Positions 16,572-26,629 are shown, numbered from the stretch's first letter. The stretch: DNA of 64,000 nt from Moraxella osloensis (GCF_009867135.1 NZ_CP047227.1:1-64000), one strand, 5' to 3'. Numbers and translations: made by a program. Notes: generated by a model from the letters alone, not told the origin.

Positions 16572-16935
16572 TTTTTACCTACCTAGCGTTTGATAAATAT
16601 TCAAACTTAATTATACATTGTATAATTAGAGTGAGCCAGCAATAAATTTAATCACGATAAAAGATAATTACCCCATCTTATCATATTTAGATTTATTTGG
16701 CTTTATCGTGAAATAAACTTAATAAAAAAGCGCCAAATTGGCGCTGATTTACAAAATCACGAAAAACAATAGGTTGTCGGTATTATCAAGTAAATTTATA
16801 ATGGTGTAATAACTAACAGAATTTATGCATTAATTCCATGATTTGATAGATGGTAATGGATTTTCAATAAGCATCGCTACAATTAACATAGTCTAGATGA
16901 TGTAAAATTTTTGGCTTAGGCTAAATATATTTAAT
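16572..16935. other. Intergenic region right of mazEF
   Basis: A 364-bp stretch with no gene. It should carry the mazEF promoter. The 10-bp arms TCACGATAAA (16652-16661) and TTTATCGTGA (16702-16711) form a widely spaced inverted repeat, and a compact terminator lies at 16724-16745. Confidence 0.55.
16724..16745 (-). terminator. Rho-independent terminator of the split AAA/nuclease gene
   Basis: AGCGCCAAATTGGCGCT is a perfect 17-bp palindrome at 16729-16745. On the minus strand it runs into a T tract (the A run at 16724-16728). It would end transcripts from the gene whose stop is at 16936. Confidence 0.8.
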
Positions 16936-17835
16936 TCATCCTTCTCTTCTATCAAATATTACCGTATGCGTTTCTCTATGAAATTCTATACCTACCTGAT
17001 GAATGATACGACTGGGTGTTTTGTATTTGTCAGCATAACGCTTCTGTTGTATTTGAGCTAAGGCAGTTCCTTGTGGTTGATCGTTTTTACCATTCACGAC
17101 TTTAAATTCAAAAATGTAAACGTGGTCTCCAACGATGAGTGTCATGTCGATATTACCAAGACTTGTTGCGTCTTCTGTGATAGTTTGAAAGCCTAAACTG
17201 GCAAACAGTGCATAGAAGACGCTGGCCCAATAGCCTTCGTAATTGGCAATCGGATTATTTCTGTGCCAGTTATGGGGAATGCTACTAAAAAATGCTTGGA
17301 TAATGCTTTCAATGCCATCAAGATTATGCTGAACAATCGCTTCGTAAAGTTCACTTTGTTTGAGTAACATATCATCTTTGGCATGGGCGATGTATTTTAA
17401 TAGCAGTGATTCCGATAAGCTTTGTTGTACTTCAATGTTGGGAAATTTTAGGGTATAACGTACACTGGGTTTTAACAGCATTTTATCAATGGTGAGATAA
17501 CCCGTTTGAAATAGTAAGGCGATGATACTGATATCGCTTATTTCAAATTGTGAGAGGTTTTGACTATCAATAAGTCTACCAATCAGTTGATGGATATGGA
17601 TGTTTTCATTTAATAGTTTATCCATTAAGAAGGTTGCATTACCTGTTTCTACCCAGTAGTTTTTATAGAGCTTTTGTGGGTTACTTAAAAACAGTAAGAC
17701 GTCAAATGGGTTATAGACTGCTTCACCTGTCCAATTATAGCCGTTATACCATTTTTTTAACTCTTCAAGATCCACTTTATCTAATTCTACAGCGAATACG
17801 TTTTCAAGCTCAGATTGGGTGTAACCACAAAGCGC
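16936..17835 (-). pseudogene. AAA-ATPase-like / PD-(D/E)XK protein, C-terminal part
   Basis: C-terminal half of a protein combining an AAA-ATPase_like domain (PF09820) with a PD-(D/E)XK nuclease domain (DUF1703, PF08011). The nuclease signature is NIDMTLIVGDHVYIFEFKVV (D...ExK), followed by GTALAQIQQKRYADKY. The reading joins at ERFSA/LCGYTQ to the N-terminal half at 25968-26629 once the IS66 pile and one copy of the 8-bp duplication caaagcgc are removed. These proteins are common accessory genes with poorly known roles, perhaps mobile-element related. Confidence 0.9.
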
Positions 17836-17854
17836 GTAAGCATCCGACCAACCC

Positions 17855-18218
17855 CTATTGCATTTTCCAAACATGAGGCAGGAGCTCATCAATATCCTTA
17901 TCTTTATGGGTAGGCAGACGTTTAAGCACATCAGACAAGTAGGCATAAACATCCAACCCATTCAAACGAGCCGACTGGATAAGCGACATAATCACCGCAG
18001 CACGCTGCCCACTTTTAAGCGATCCTGCGAATAACCAATTCTTACGCCCGAGCGCCCAAGGACGCATCTCTGCCCCTTGCGAAGCAGTGCTTCTCATATC
18101 AATCGGCAAACTGCCATCCTCAAGATAACGTGTCAGAGCTTGCCACCGTTTTAAGCAATACTCGATTGCTTTGGTAATACTTGCGTTCTTGGTTGTGCCT
18201 AACCTTTTTTCCTGTAAC
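17855..18218 (-). pseudogene. tnpC: TnpC of IS66 element A, C-terminal part (catalytic Glu region replaced)
   Basis: Continuation of the transposase whose first part is at 20942-22335. The two parts join in frame (YRWLQ/EKRLGTTKN) when element B is removed. The expected segment LPIDNNWAENQMRPWALG reads LPIDMRSTASQGAEMRPWAL here. The block with the catalytic glutamate is replaced by residues encoded by a small palindromic insertion at 18071-18096. The frame is kept but the enzyme should be inactive. Confidence 0.85.
18071..18096 (-). repeat. Short palindromic insertion (site a) in IS66 A tnpC
   Basis: The complement reads TGAGAAGCACTGCTTCGCAAG, in place of sequence encoding NNWAEN in intact relatives. 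The same core is found at 46382-46402 and 58835-58855, both inside IS3 transposase genes. The insertion is in frame. Confidence 0.7.
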
Positions 18219-18237
18219 GTAAGCCCCCGACCATACC

Positions 18238-19989
18238 CTATTGAGGTGGTTTCCAGATATGTGGTAGCAGCTCATCAATGTCTTTATCCTTATGTGTCGG
18301 CAGACGTCTTAGCACATCCGCCAAATAGGCATACGGGTCAATACCATTCAACCTTGCTGACTGGATAATCGACATAACATTCGCCGCCCGCTGACCGCTC
18401 TCAAGCGACCCTGCGAACAACCAATTCTTACGCCCGAGAGCCCAAGGGCGCATCTGATTTTCTGCCCAATTATTATCAATCGGTAAATTACCATCATCCA
18501 AATAACGTGTCAGAGCCTGCCACCTTTTTAAACAATACTCAATTGCCTTGGTGATAATCGCATTTTTAGTCGTGCCCAGCCTTTTTTCCTGTAACCACGC
18601 ATACAGCCTATCCGCAACTGGTTTTGCCTTATTCTGCCTGATTTGCCTAACTATTTGGGCATCTCTAGGTATTGGTGATTGGTTTTTCTCAAACTGCTCA
18701 TCAATCTCCCGTTCAATCGTATACAGCGATTGAAACAGTTCTAGTGCCTCAATGCTAATAAGACTCTGCCCTGTCACATGAAGCTCATGAAACTTACGCC
18801 TAGCATGCGCCATACAACCCACTTCAATCACGCCTCGCCCAAATAATGACTTGTAGCCGTTATAGCCGTCGCAAATAAGCTTTCCCTTAAAGCCCTGTAG
18901 AAAAGCATTGGGATACTGACTACCCCGACCTTGAGCAAAGTCATACACCACGGCGTTAAACCCACCAAAGCCTTCACTGTGCTGTGGTGTCACATACGCC
19001 CACACATAGCCTTGCTTTAACTTGCCTTTCACGTCTTTGATACCGTAAGCGTTTAAAATCTTCACAGGGGTTTCATCGGCATGTAGAATCGGTTGGGTAA
19101 GTATCATCTGGCGTAAGCGATTAACTAAAAAACCCAACTGTACCCCGCAGCGTCCCACCCAATCTGCTAAGGTTGAATCGGATAAATATACCCCACTACG
19201 CTGATAAATCAGGCTTTGGCGATACAGCGGTAAATGGTCAGCGTATTTACTGATTAAGATGTGAGCGAGTAACTCAGGCGTGGCAATGCTTTTATCGATG
19301 ATTTGGGGCTCGGTTTTGGCTTGAACCAACCGCTCACGGTTACACGCAGCGTTACGGCAGGTGTATTTAGGATAAACATGACGCTCACGGTAAAACTGCT
19401 TTGGCTTAAAGCCAAGTTTGTCTTGAACATCTTGACCCATTTGCGTCATTTGACAGCCACACTCACAGGTGGTTGAAACAGGTTCATGGACAATCGTTTT
19501 AATGTCGAGGTTATCAGGGATGACAATGCGTTTTTGTCGTTTGGGCTGAGTCAGTTTTTCTGGTTGTATAGCTTTTTCTTGCGTATCAATCGGCTTGCTA
19601 GCAACCAGTTTGGCTCGCTCGTCATCGCTAAGATTGGCTAAGAAGTTGTCATGGACTTGTTCAAGTAAGGCTAGGTCTTCTAGGGCGGTTTCTTGGTTTA
19701 AGTGGGTTTGTTTGGGCGTTAAGCCTTCGCTTTTTTGCCCAAACAGCCGATGGATGAGACGTTGCTGTTTGGTGATGGCGTCAGTGAGCTCTTGGTTAAT
19801 GCGTGCAAGCTTAGCTTCGTATTGCTGCCTTTGAGCGTCCATTTGTTGTTGGTATTGCTGTTTGAGTTGCGCTGCTTGCTGTTGGTAATGTTGTTTTTGT
19901 GCGTCAAGCTGCTGTTGAAGCTGAGCGTTTTGGGCTAATAAATCAGCATAGCTTGGCGCAGTTGGGTCGGATGGGTGGGCGGCGGTCAT
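18238..19989 (-). CDS. tnpC: IS66 TnpC DDE transposase (element B)
   Basis: A 583-aa transposase. A glutamine-rich N-terminal coiled coil is followed by a zinc block with CECGCQMTQMG and CRNAACNRERLV. The catalytic segments are HADETPVKIL, CDGYNGYK and LPIDNNWAENQMRPWALG, so the DDE triad is complete. It is closely related to element C and more distant from copies 1 and 2. Confidence 0.95.
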   Translation of the reverse strand: MTAAHPSDPTAPSYADLLAQNAQLQQQLDAQKQHYQQQAAQLKQQYQQQMDAQRQQYEAKLARINQELTDAITKQQRLIHRLFGQKSEGLTPKQTHLNQETALEDLALLEQVHDNFLANLSDDERAKLVASKPIDTQEKAIQPEKLTQPKRQKRIVIPDNLDIKTIVHEPVSTTCECGCQMTQMGQDVQDKLGFKPKQFYRERHVYPKYTCRNAACNRERLVQAKTEPQIIDKSIATPELLAHILISKYADHLPLYRQSLIYQRSGVYLSDSTLADWVGRCGVQLGFLVNRLRQMILTQPILHADETPVKILNAYGIKDVKGKLKQGYVWAYVTPQHSEGFGGFNAVVYDFAQGRGSQYPNAFLQGFKGKLICDGYNGYKSLFGRGVIEVGCMAHARRKFHELHVTGQSLISIEALELFQSLYTIEREIDEQFEKNQSPIPRDAQIVRQIRQNKAKPVADRLYAWLQEKRLGTTKNAIITKAIEYCLKRWQALTRYLDDGNLPIDNNWAENQMRPWALGRKNWLFAGSLESGQRAANVMSIIQSARLNGIDPYAYLADVLRRLPTHKDKDIDELLPHIWKPPQ

Positions 19990-20073
19990 GGCATGAGTTT
20001 GCCATAACCGTTATCGGTTGTCAGCTAACGGGCGGTGATAGTTGAGATTTAGCGGCTTTATGATAAAGGCAGG

Positions 20074-20445
20074 TTAGGTAAGCGGGGTGAGTATCGCTTT
20101 GCCTAGGTTATGCCAAGGCAACCCACTAATCAGGGCATTGAATTGTTCATGGCTGATGGTGAGTCCTGTGGTTGGGTTGGGTGGACTGTGATGTCGCATG
20201 AGGCGTTCGCCAAGTCCGTGAAATCTGCCATCATCCAGTGTTCGGGTGCATAGCCAAATGCCCAGTCCGTCATGGATGAGTATTTTTAGCCGGGTGCCTG
20301 TTTTGTTGTAAAATAGGTAGGCACAGTGTGGGCGGATGCCTGGGTGGTGCTGTAGGATAAAGGCGAGTAACTTGTTACTGCCACACCGCATGTCCATGGG
20401 TGTGGTGGATAGCCAAATTTGTTGGGGGTTGATAAGGGGGTTCAT
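20074..20445 (-). CDS. tnpB: IS66 TnpB (element B)
   Basis: A 123-aa Orf2/TnpB protein with IWLSTTPMDMRCGSNKLL and AYLFYNKTGTRLKILIHDG. It lies between tnpA and tnpC of element B and overlaps tnpA by four bases. Confidence 0.93.
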   Translation of the reverse strand: MNPLINPQQIWLSTTPMDMRCGSNKLLAFILQHHPGIRPHCAYLFYNKTGTRLKILIHDGLGIWLCTRTLDDGRFHGLGERLMRHHSPPNPTTGLTISHEQFNALISGLPWHNLGKAILTPLT

Positions 20446-20864
20446 TGTAGCCCCCGCAGTAGTTCGATAAGGCTGTGTGTGTCGATTTGGTCGATAGTGA
20501 GTTTTATGGGCATTGTGTTGTGGCTGGGAATTTGTAGTTCTATACCTGTCAGGACTGATGACCTAGATGTGATGAAATCGGTGATTTGCTCACGGTTTGG
20601 TTTTGGCTGTACACTGACAGGGATGAATGTTGGTGTATTGCGGTAAGCGTCATTGTCGATAAGTGCGGGTATTTGGTCGGTTTGGGCTTGTTTGGCTTTT
20701 TGTTCTCGTTTCCAGTTGTGCAATAGGTTCTGGTTGATGCCGTTGTCTCTGGCTATGCTGGCAATTGACCGCCCTGAGATTTCGGCTTCTTGTACTAGAA
20801 ATTCTTTGAATTCGTCACTGTACGTCTTGCGCTTGGGTTTGTTGGTTGCCATGTTAATGTCCAT
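20442..20864 (-). CDS. tnpA: IS66 TnpA (element B)
   Basis: A 140-aa HTH protein starting MDINMATNKPKRKTYSDEFK. The actual start may be the internal methionine (MATNKPKRK), which follows the hairpin TGTCCATTTAC/ATCATGGACA at 20858-20883 that overlaps the first start codon. The family assignment follows from TSDEF-type HTH residues and its place ahead of tnpB. Confidence 0.88.
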   Translation of the reverse strand: MDINMATNKPKRKTYSDEFKEFLVQEAEISGRSIASIARDNGINQNLLHNWKREQKAKQAQTDQIPALIDNDAYRNTPTFIPVSVQPKPNREQITDFITSRSSVLTGIELQIPSHNTMPIKLTIDQIDTHSLIELLRGLQ

Positions 20865-20941
20865 TTACTGAAAATCATGGACATTATCTCGCTTCATCTA
20901 AGAGTCCAGTAGAGGGGATGGTCGGGGGCTTACCCTGTAAC

Positions 20942-22335
20942 CAACGATATAACGCTTTGGCAATCGGTTTTGCGTGTTGTTGCCTGATGGCTACTACCGT
21001 TGTAGTGACTCTAGGGCTTGGCGTCTCATTTTTCTCAAATAACGCATCAATCTGGCATTCAACCGCATACAGCTTTTGAAATAATGCCAACGCTTCATGA
21101 GCCACCAAACTCTGACCCTTGATATGAAGCTCATGGAATTTACGTCTGGCATGAGCCATACAGCCGACTTCGATAACCGCTTGCTTTTGATTAAACAAAC
21201 ACTTATAGCCATTGTAATCATCGCAAATGAGCTGACCCTGCCACTTATCTAAAAAGGCTTTGGGGTGTTCATTTCGCCTACTTTCGGCAAAGTCATACAC
21301 CACGGCTTTAAAACCACCATAGCTTTGACAATGTTGTGGGGTCAGATACGCCCAAACATAGCCTTGCTTTAACTTACCCTTATTGTTATTAAACTTTAAA
21401 ATATTGACAGGGGTTTCATCGGCATGCAGAATCGGTTGGGTTAATAGTAATTCATGCAAGCGTTTCACCAGTGGCTCAAGGGCGACACCACAGCGTCCTA
21501 CCCAGTCTGCCATTGTTGAGTCGGATAAATGCACGCCACTTCGCCCATAGATTAGGCTTTGACGGTATAGTGGCTGATGATCAGCAAATTTGCTAATGAT
21601 GATATGGGCTAGTAGCTCAGCGGTGGCAATGCTTTTATCGATGATTTGGGGCTCGGTTTTGGCTTGAACCAACCGCTCACGGTTACACGCAGCATTACGG
21701 CAGGTGTATTTAGGATAAACATGCCGCTCACGGTAAAACTGCTTTGGCTTAAATCCGAGTTTGTCTTGTACGTCTTCGCCAATTTGTTTCATTTGACAGC
21801 CACAACCACAAGTGATTGATTCAGGCTCATGAATGATGGTTCGGACTTCTAGGTTATCAGGGATGACAATACGCCGCTCGCGTTTGGGTTTCGCTGGTTT
21901 GTTGTCATCTGAGTTTGTGTCGGTTTGCTTACTTTCACTTTGGGTGATAAGCATTTGGCTATCTGTATTGACCGATTCGTTTGTCGATGCAGTATGGCTG
22001 TCGTTATCAAGCTCGGCTTGAGCATTGTCTTTAATTTGTTCAAGGGCAGATAGGTCTTCTAGAGCAGATTCTTTGCCCAAATGGTCTTGTTTGGGCGTTA
22101 ATGCTTCGTTCTTTTGTCCAAATAGTTGGTGAATGAGCAGTTTTTGTTTTTCGATGAGATGCTCGATTTGAACCTGATAGGCTTTAAGCTGTTTTTCGTA
22201 TTGTTGCTGCTGCTCTTGTAGACGCTGTTGATACGCATCTTGCTGCTGTTTTTGTTGTTGTTCAAGCAGGGCTATTTTAGCCAATAGTTCAGCGTAGCTA
22301 GGGTCGGTTAGGTCGGTTGGGCTGTGATCGGTCAT
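20942..22335 (-). pseudogene. tnpC: TnpC of IS66 element A, N-terminal part
   Basis: First 464 or so codons of the element A transposase: glutamine-rich coiled coil, zinc block (CGCGCQMKQIGEDVQ, CRNAACNRERL), HADETPVNIL and CDDYNGYK. The frame is cut by element B at the duplication cctgtaac and continues at 18218. Even when rejoined (586 codons), it lacks the catalytic glutamate block. Confidence 0.9.
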
Positions 22336-22410
22336 GGCGCTATGTTGCCATAACCGCTATGGATTGTCAGCGAGTTGGTTGTGATAGTGGGAATTTTTTA
22401 ATGTTATGAT

Positions 22411-22773
22411 TCAGATGACGGGGGTGAGTATCTCTTTGCCTAAGTTGTGCCAAGCTAATCCGCTGATAAGGGCGTTAAATTGTTGTTGATTGATGGCAAA
22501 CCCTGTGTTTTGGTTGGATTGGCTGTGATGTCGGATGAGACGTTCACTGAGTCCATGAAATTTGCTGTCATCTAGAGTTCGGCTACACAGCCAAACGCCT
22601 AGTCCGTCATGAATGAGCACTTTTAGCCGTGTCCCTGTTTTGTTGTAAAATAGGTAGGCACAGTGCGGTTTGATACCATGGTGTTTTTCTAGAATAAAGG
22701 CGAGTAGTTTGTTGCTGCCACTTCGCATGTCCATGGCTGTCGTGGATAGCCAGATTTGGTTGATTTGTATCAT
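22411..22773 (-). CDS. tnpB: IS66 TnpB (element A)
   Basis: A 120-aa TnpB with IWLSTTAMDMRSGSNKLL, AYLFYNKTGTRLKVLIHDG and WLCSRTLDDSKFHGL. It is intact and overlaps the tnpA stop by four bases. Confidence 0.92.
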   Translation of the reverse strand: MIQINQIWLSTTAMDMRSGSNKLLAFILEKHHGIKPHCAYLFYNKTGTRLKVLIHDGLGVWLCSRTLDDSKFHGLSERLIRHHSQSNQNTGFAINQQQFNALISGLAWHNLGKEILTPVI

Positions 22774-23170
22774 TGTAAGCCCCGTAGCAGTTCAATAAGG
22801 CTATGGGTTTCAATTTGAGCAATGCTTAACGTTATTGGCGTCGCGTTATGCTTAGGGATTTGAAGCTGTATGCCTGTGAGGGTTGGGGCGAAGGCAGTTG
22901 CTTGCGGTGTTATTTCGTGCTTGGTTTTATGTTGCAGGATAACGGGTAAGAAAGCAGGCTCAGACCCATGATCAATGAGATTGGTTTCGATATTTGAGCT
23001 GGCTAATGGTTGAGATAAGGTTGCTGCGATTTTCTCGTCTCTGACAGATTTTATCCATTTCTGTAGTAAATTTGGGTTGATGCCGTGTCCTTGAGCTAGG
23101 CTAGCAATCGAGCGTTTGCCTGTTAAGGCTTGTTCTACGAGATAGGCCTTGAGTTCTTTGCTGTATGTCC
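22770..23170 (-). pseudogene. tnpA: TnpA of IS66 element A (split by element C)
   Basis: The reading RTYSKELKAYLVEQALTG and onward lacks its natural start because element C inserted after codon 11-12. The missing start, MAQTNTTKPKRR, is on the other side at 25855-25888. Rejoining across the duplication gtatgtcc restores a 144-aa protein, the same length as in copies 1 and 2. Confidence 0.92.
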
Positions 23171-23219
23171 GTAAGCCCCCGACCATCCCCTCTACTGCAC
23201 TCTTAGATGAAGCGACATA

Positions 23220-23248
23220 ATGTCCATGATTTTCAGTAAATGGACATT
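23220..23248 (+). promoter_or_regulatory. Inverted repeat overlapping tnpA start (element C)
   Basis: TGTCCATGATTTTC and the following AAATGGACA pair to form a hairpin whose right arm contains the first ATG of tnpA. Element B has the same structure. Copies 1 and 2 have a different stem at the equivalent place. Likely autoregulation of transposition; inferred from position. Confidence 0.5.
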
Positions 23249-23662
23249 AAAATGGCAACCAACAAACCCAAGCGCAAGACCTACAGTGACGAATTCAAAG
23301 AATTTCTAGTCCAAGAAGCGATAAGCTCAGGACGGTCTATTGCTAGCATTGCTAGAGACAACGGCATCAACCAGAATCTCTTACACAACTGGAAACGTGA
23401 ACACAAAGGAAAACAATCCCAAACTGACCGACTACCCGCACGCATCGACAACAACGCCTCCAGCAACAACTCAACATTCATCCCTGTCAGTGTACAGCCA
23501 AAACCAAACCGTGAGCAAATCACCGATTTCATCACATCTAGGTCATCAGTCCTGACAGGTATAGAACTACAAATTCCCAGCCACAATGCAATGCCCATAA
23601 AACTCACTATCGACCAAATCGACACACACAGCCTACTCGAACTACTGCGGGGGCTACAATGA
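23240..23662 (+). CDS. tnpA: IS66 TnpA (element C)
   Basis: A 140-aa HTH protein (KPKRKTYSDEFKEFLVQEAI, NGINQNLLHNWKRE), nearly the same as element B TnpA. It overlaps tnpB by four bases. Confidence 0.9.
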   Translation: MDIKMATNKPKRKTYSDEFKEFLVQEAISSGRSIASIARDNGINQNLLHNWKREHKGKQSQTDRLPARIDNNASSNNSTFIPVSVQPKPNREQITDFITSRSSVLTGIELQIPSHNAMPIKLTIDQIDTHSLLELLRGLQ

Positions 23663-24030
23663 ACCCCCTTATCAACCCCCAACAAATTTGGCTATCGGTC
23701 ACCCCCATGGACATGCGAAGTGGCAGTAACAAGTTACTCGCCTTCATCCTACAGCACCACCCAGGCATCCGCCCACACTGTGCCTACCTATTTTACAACA
23801 AAACAGGCACACGGCTAAAAGTACTCATCCATGACGGACTGGGCATTTGGCTATGCACCCGAACACTGGATGATAGCAAATTTCACGGACTTGGCGAACG
23901 CCTCATGCGACATCACAGCCCAACCAACCCAACCACAGGACTCACCATCAGCCATGAACAATTTAACGCTTTAGTTAGTGGGCTACCTTGGCACAACCTA
24001 GGCAAAGACATACTCACCCCGCTTACCTAA
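23659..24030 (+). CDS. tnpB: IS66 TnpB (element C)
   Basis: A 123-aa TnpB protein. The motif reads IWLSVTPMDMRSGSNKLL and later AYLFYNKTGTRLKVL. It is intact and lies 84 bp before tnpC. Confidence 0.93.
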   Translation: MNPLINPQQIWLSVTPMDMRSGSNKLLAFILQHHPGIRPHCAYLFYNKTGTRLKVLIHDGLGIWLCTRTLDDSKFHGLGERLMRHHSPTNPTTGLTISHEQFNALVSGLPWHNLGKDILTPLT

Positions 24031-24114
24031 CCTGCCTTTATCATAAAGCCGCTAAATCTCAACTATCACCGCCCGTTAGCTGACAACCGATAACGGTTAT
24101 GGCAAACTCATGCC

Positions 24115-25827
24115 ATGACCACCGCCCACCCATCCGACCCAATTGCGCCAAGCTATGCTGATTTATTAGCCCAAAACGCTCAGCTTCAACAAGAAAAACA
24201 GCAACTGCAACAACAAATCGATGAGCAAAGGCAGCAATACGAAGCCGAACTTGCTCGCATCAACCAAGCACTCGTTGAAGAAATCGCTAAACAGCAACGT
24301 CTCATCCATCGGCTGTTTGGGCAAAAAAGCGAAGGCTTAACGCCCAAACAAGACCACCTAAACAAAGAAACCGCCCTAGAAGACCTAGCCTTACTTGAAC
24401 AAGCCCATGACAACTTCTTAGCCAATCTTAGCGATGACGAGCGAGCCAAACTGCCTGCTAGCAAACCGATTAACACACAGAACGATAGCACAGACATTCA
24501 ATCCAAAAAGCCGACTCAGCCTAGACGACAAAAACGCCTTGTTATCCCTGACAATCTTGACATAACAACCATCATCCATGAGCCACCGTCAACCACCTGT
24601 GAGTGTGGCTGTCAAATGACGCAAATGGGTCAAGATGTTCAAGACAAACTTGGCTTTAAGCCAAAGCAGTTTTACCGTGAGCGGCATATCTATCCTAAAT
24701 ACACCTGCCGTAATGCTGCGTGTAACCGTGAGCGGTTGGTTCAAGCCAAAACCGAGTCCCAAATCATCGATAAAAGCGTTGCGACCCCTGAGCTACTCGC
24801 TCACATTCTAATCAGTAAATACGCTGACCATCTGCCTTTATACCGCCAAAGCCTGATTTATCAGCGTAGTGGGGTATATTTATCCGATTCAACCTTAGCA
24901 GATTGGGTGGGACGCTGCGGGGTACAGTTGGGTTTTTTAGTTAATCGGTTACGCCAGATGATACTTACCCAACCGATTCTACATGCCGATGAAACCCCAG
25001 TAAAGGTGTTAAATGGCTATGGGATGAAAGATGCTAAAGGCAAGTTAAAGCAAGGCTATGTTTGGGCGTATGTGACACCGCAACACAGTGAAGGCTTCGG
25101 TGGGTTTAACGCCGTGGTGTATGATTTTGCCCAAGGTCGGGGTAGTGAGTATCCTAATACTTTTCTACAAGGCTTTAAGGGAAAACTGGTCTGTGATGGC
25201 TATAACGGCTACAAGCCATTATTTGGGCGAGGGGTGATTGAAGTGGGTTGTATGGCGCATGCGAGACGTAAGTTTCATGAGCTTCATGTGACAGGGCAGA
25301 GTCTTATTAGTATTGAGGCATTAGAACTGTTTCAATCGCTGTATGCCGTTGAACGTGAGATTGACGAGCGGTTTGAGAAAAACCAAACGCCACTGCCCAG
25401 AGATGCCCAAATAGTTAGGCAAATCAGGCAGAATAAGGCAAAACCAGTTGCGGATAGGCTTCTTGCGTGGTTACAACAGAAACGCTTAGGTACGACTAAG
25501 AATGCTGATATTACCAAGGCGATTGAGTATTGCCTTAAACGTTGGACGGCATTAACTCGCTATTTGGATGATGGAAGTCTGCCCATTGATAATAATTGGG
25601 CAGAAAATCAGATGCGTCCATGGGCTCTCGGGCGTAAAAATTGGTTGTTCGCAGGGTCGCTTGAGAGTGGTAAGCGGGCAGCAAATGTTATGTCGCTTAT
25701 CCAGTCGGCTAGATTGAATGGGCTTGACCCGTATGCCTATTTGGCAGATGTGCTGAGACGTCTGCCAACGCATCCTGATAGCCAGATTGATGAGCTGCTA
25801 CCACATGTCTGGAAACCATCTCAATAG
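24115..25827 (+). CDS. tnpC: IS66 TnpC DDE transposase (element C)
   Basis: A 570-aa transposase. Compared with element B it has a shorter glutamine-rich coiled coil. Zinc block CECGCQMTQMG, HADETPVKVL, CDGYNGYK and LPIDNNWAENQMRPWALG are all present, so it should be catalytically competent. Confidence 0.95.
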   Translation: MTTAHPSDPIAPSYADLLAQNAQLQQEKQQLQQQIDEQRQQYEAELARINQALVEEIAKQQRLIHRLFGQKSEGLTPKQDHLNKETALEDLALLEQAHDNFLANLSDDERAKLPASKPINTQNDSTDIQSKKPTQPRRQKRLVIPDNLDITTIIHEPPSTTCECGCQMTQMGQDVQDKLGFKPKQFYRERHIYPKYTCRNAACNRERLVQAKTESQIIDKSVATPELLAHILISKYADHLPLYRQSLIYQRSGVYLSDSTLADWVGRCGVQLGFLVNRLRQMILTQPILHADETPVKVLNGYGMKDAKGKLKQGYVWAYVTPQHSEGFGGFNAVVYDFAQGRGSEYPNTFLQGFKGKLVCDGYNGYKPLFGRGVIEVGCMAHARRKFHELHVTGQSLISIEALELFQSLYAVEREIDERFEKNQTPLPRDAQIVRQIRQNKAKPVADRLLAWLQQKRLGTTKNADITKAIEYCLKRWTALTRYLDDGSLPIDNNWAENQMRPWALGRKNWLFAGSLESGKRAANVMSLIQSARLNGLDPYAYLADVLRRLPTHPDSQIDELLPHVWKPSQ

Positions 25828-25967
25828 GGTGTGGTCGGGGGCTTACGTATGTCCGTCGTTTTGGTTTGGTTGTGTTTGTCTGTGCCATTTTAGTGCCTAC
25901 TTAAAAATAAGTGGGCACTATCTCGTATTTTTTAGAATGGTGGTAGATGGGATGGTCGGATGCTTAC

Positions 25968-26629
25968 CAAAGCGCTGAGAATCTTTCATCTAAGGTAACA
26001 TCGTATAGATTATTTAAACCTGAAAATAGATTGATTTTACTAAATTTAGAAACGCCTGTGAGCATGGCAAATTGTATATGGGCATCTTGACCTTTAATCA
26101 CGGAATAAAAATCCCTTAATTGATTACGGACAATAATAGATTTTTCTGAATTCTGCAAACTGTCTAAAATCGGCTTATCGTATTCATCTATCAATATGAC
26201 AACTTTTTGCCCTGTTGTTTCATGGCAATGCTGAATGAGTGCTTGAAACCTACCACTAATCGTTTTTAAGCTATTAGTAATACGCCATCTTTCTTCTAAA
26301 GCCGTTAAAATGTCCGATAAAGCAAGAGATAAGTCATCGTAACCTTCTATACCGCCATCGAAGCTAATGCGAATAACAGGATAGGATTGCTCCCATTGCC
26401 AGTGATGTTCAGCATATAATCCAGTGAATAGCGCCTTGTTACCTGCAAATATTTCAGCAATAGTATCAAGAGTCAGGCTTTTGCCAAACCGTCTAGGTCT
26501 TGATAAAAAAATATATTTACTAGTATTAATTAGTTCAATGATTTTGGCCGTTTTATCGACGTAATAATAGTTACCTTGTCTTAGTTCGGCTAAATTTTGG
26601 ATGCCGATAGGAAATTGTTTTTTTACCAT
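25968..26629 (-). pseudogene. AAA-ATPase-like / PD-(D/E)XK protein, N-terminal part
   Basis: N-terminal half of the gene split by element A. The AAA-ATPase_like domain starts at once: KQFPIGIQNLAELRQGNYYY, then RPRRFGKSLTLDTI (P-loop) and KVVILIDEYDKPILD (Walker B). It ends at DERFSA in the 8-bp duplication and continues at 17835. The intact protein would have been about 520 aa, the normal length for this family. Confidence 0.92.

Larger units (their letters stand above)
18219..20933 (-). mobile_element. IS66 element B (nested)
   Basis: A 2715-bp complete element. The ends GTAAGCCCCCGACCAT differ from those of element A. The target duplication cctgtaac is perfect (18211-18218 and 20934-20941) and lies inside tnpC of element A. 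Minus-strand tnpA, tnpB and tnpC are all intact. Confidence 0.97.
23171..25846 (+). mobile_element. IS66 element C (nested)
   Basis: A 2676-bp complete element on the plus strand with GTAAGCCCCCGACCAT ends. The perfect target duplication gtatgtcc (23163-23170 and 25847-25854) lies in tnpA of element A. It is a sister of element B in the opposite orientation, so B and C form a large imperfect inverted pair. Confidence 0.97.
17836..25967 (-). mobile_element. Outer IS66 element (A) containing two nested IS66 elements
   Basis: The ends GTAAGCATCCGACCA (left) and its inverse (right, ending 25967) are flanked by a perfect 8-bp duplication caaagcgc (17828-17835 and 25968-25975). Removing elements B (18219-20933) and C (23171-25846) with their duplications leaves a minus-strand IS66 of about 2725 bp, close in size and sequence to copies 1 and 2. 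The insertion order is therefore A into the AAA/nuclease gene, then B and C into A. Confidence 0.95.
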
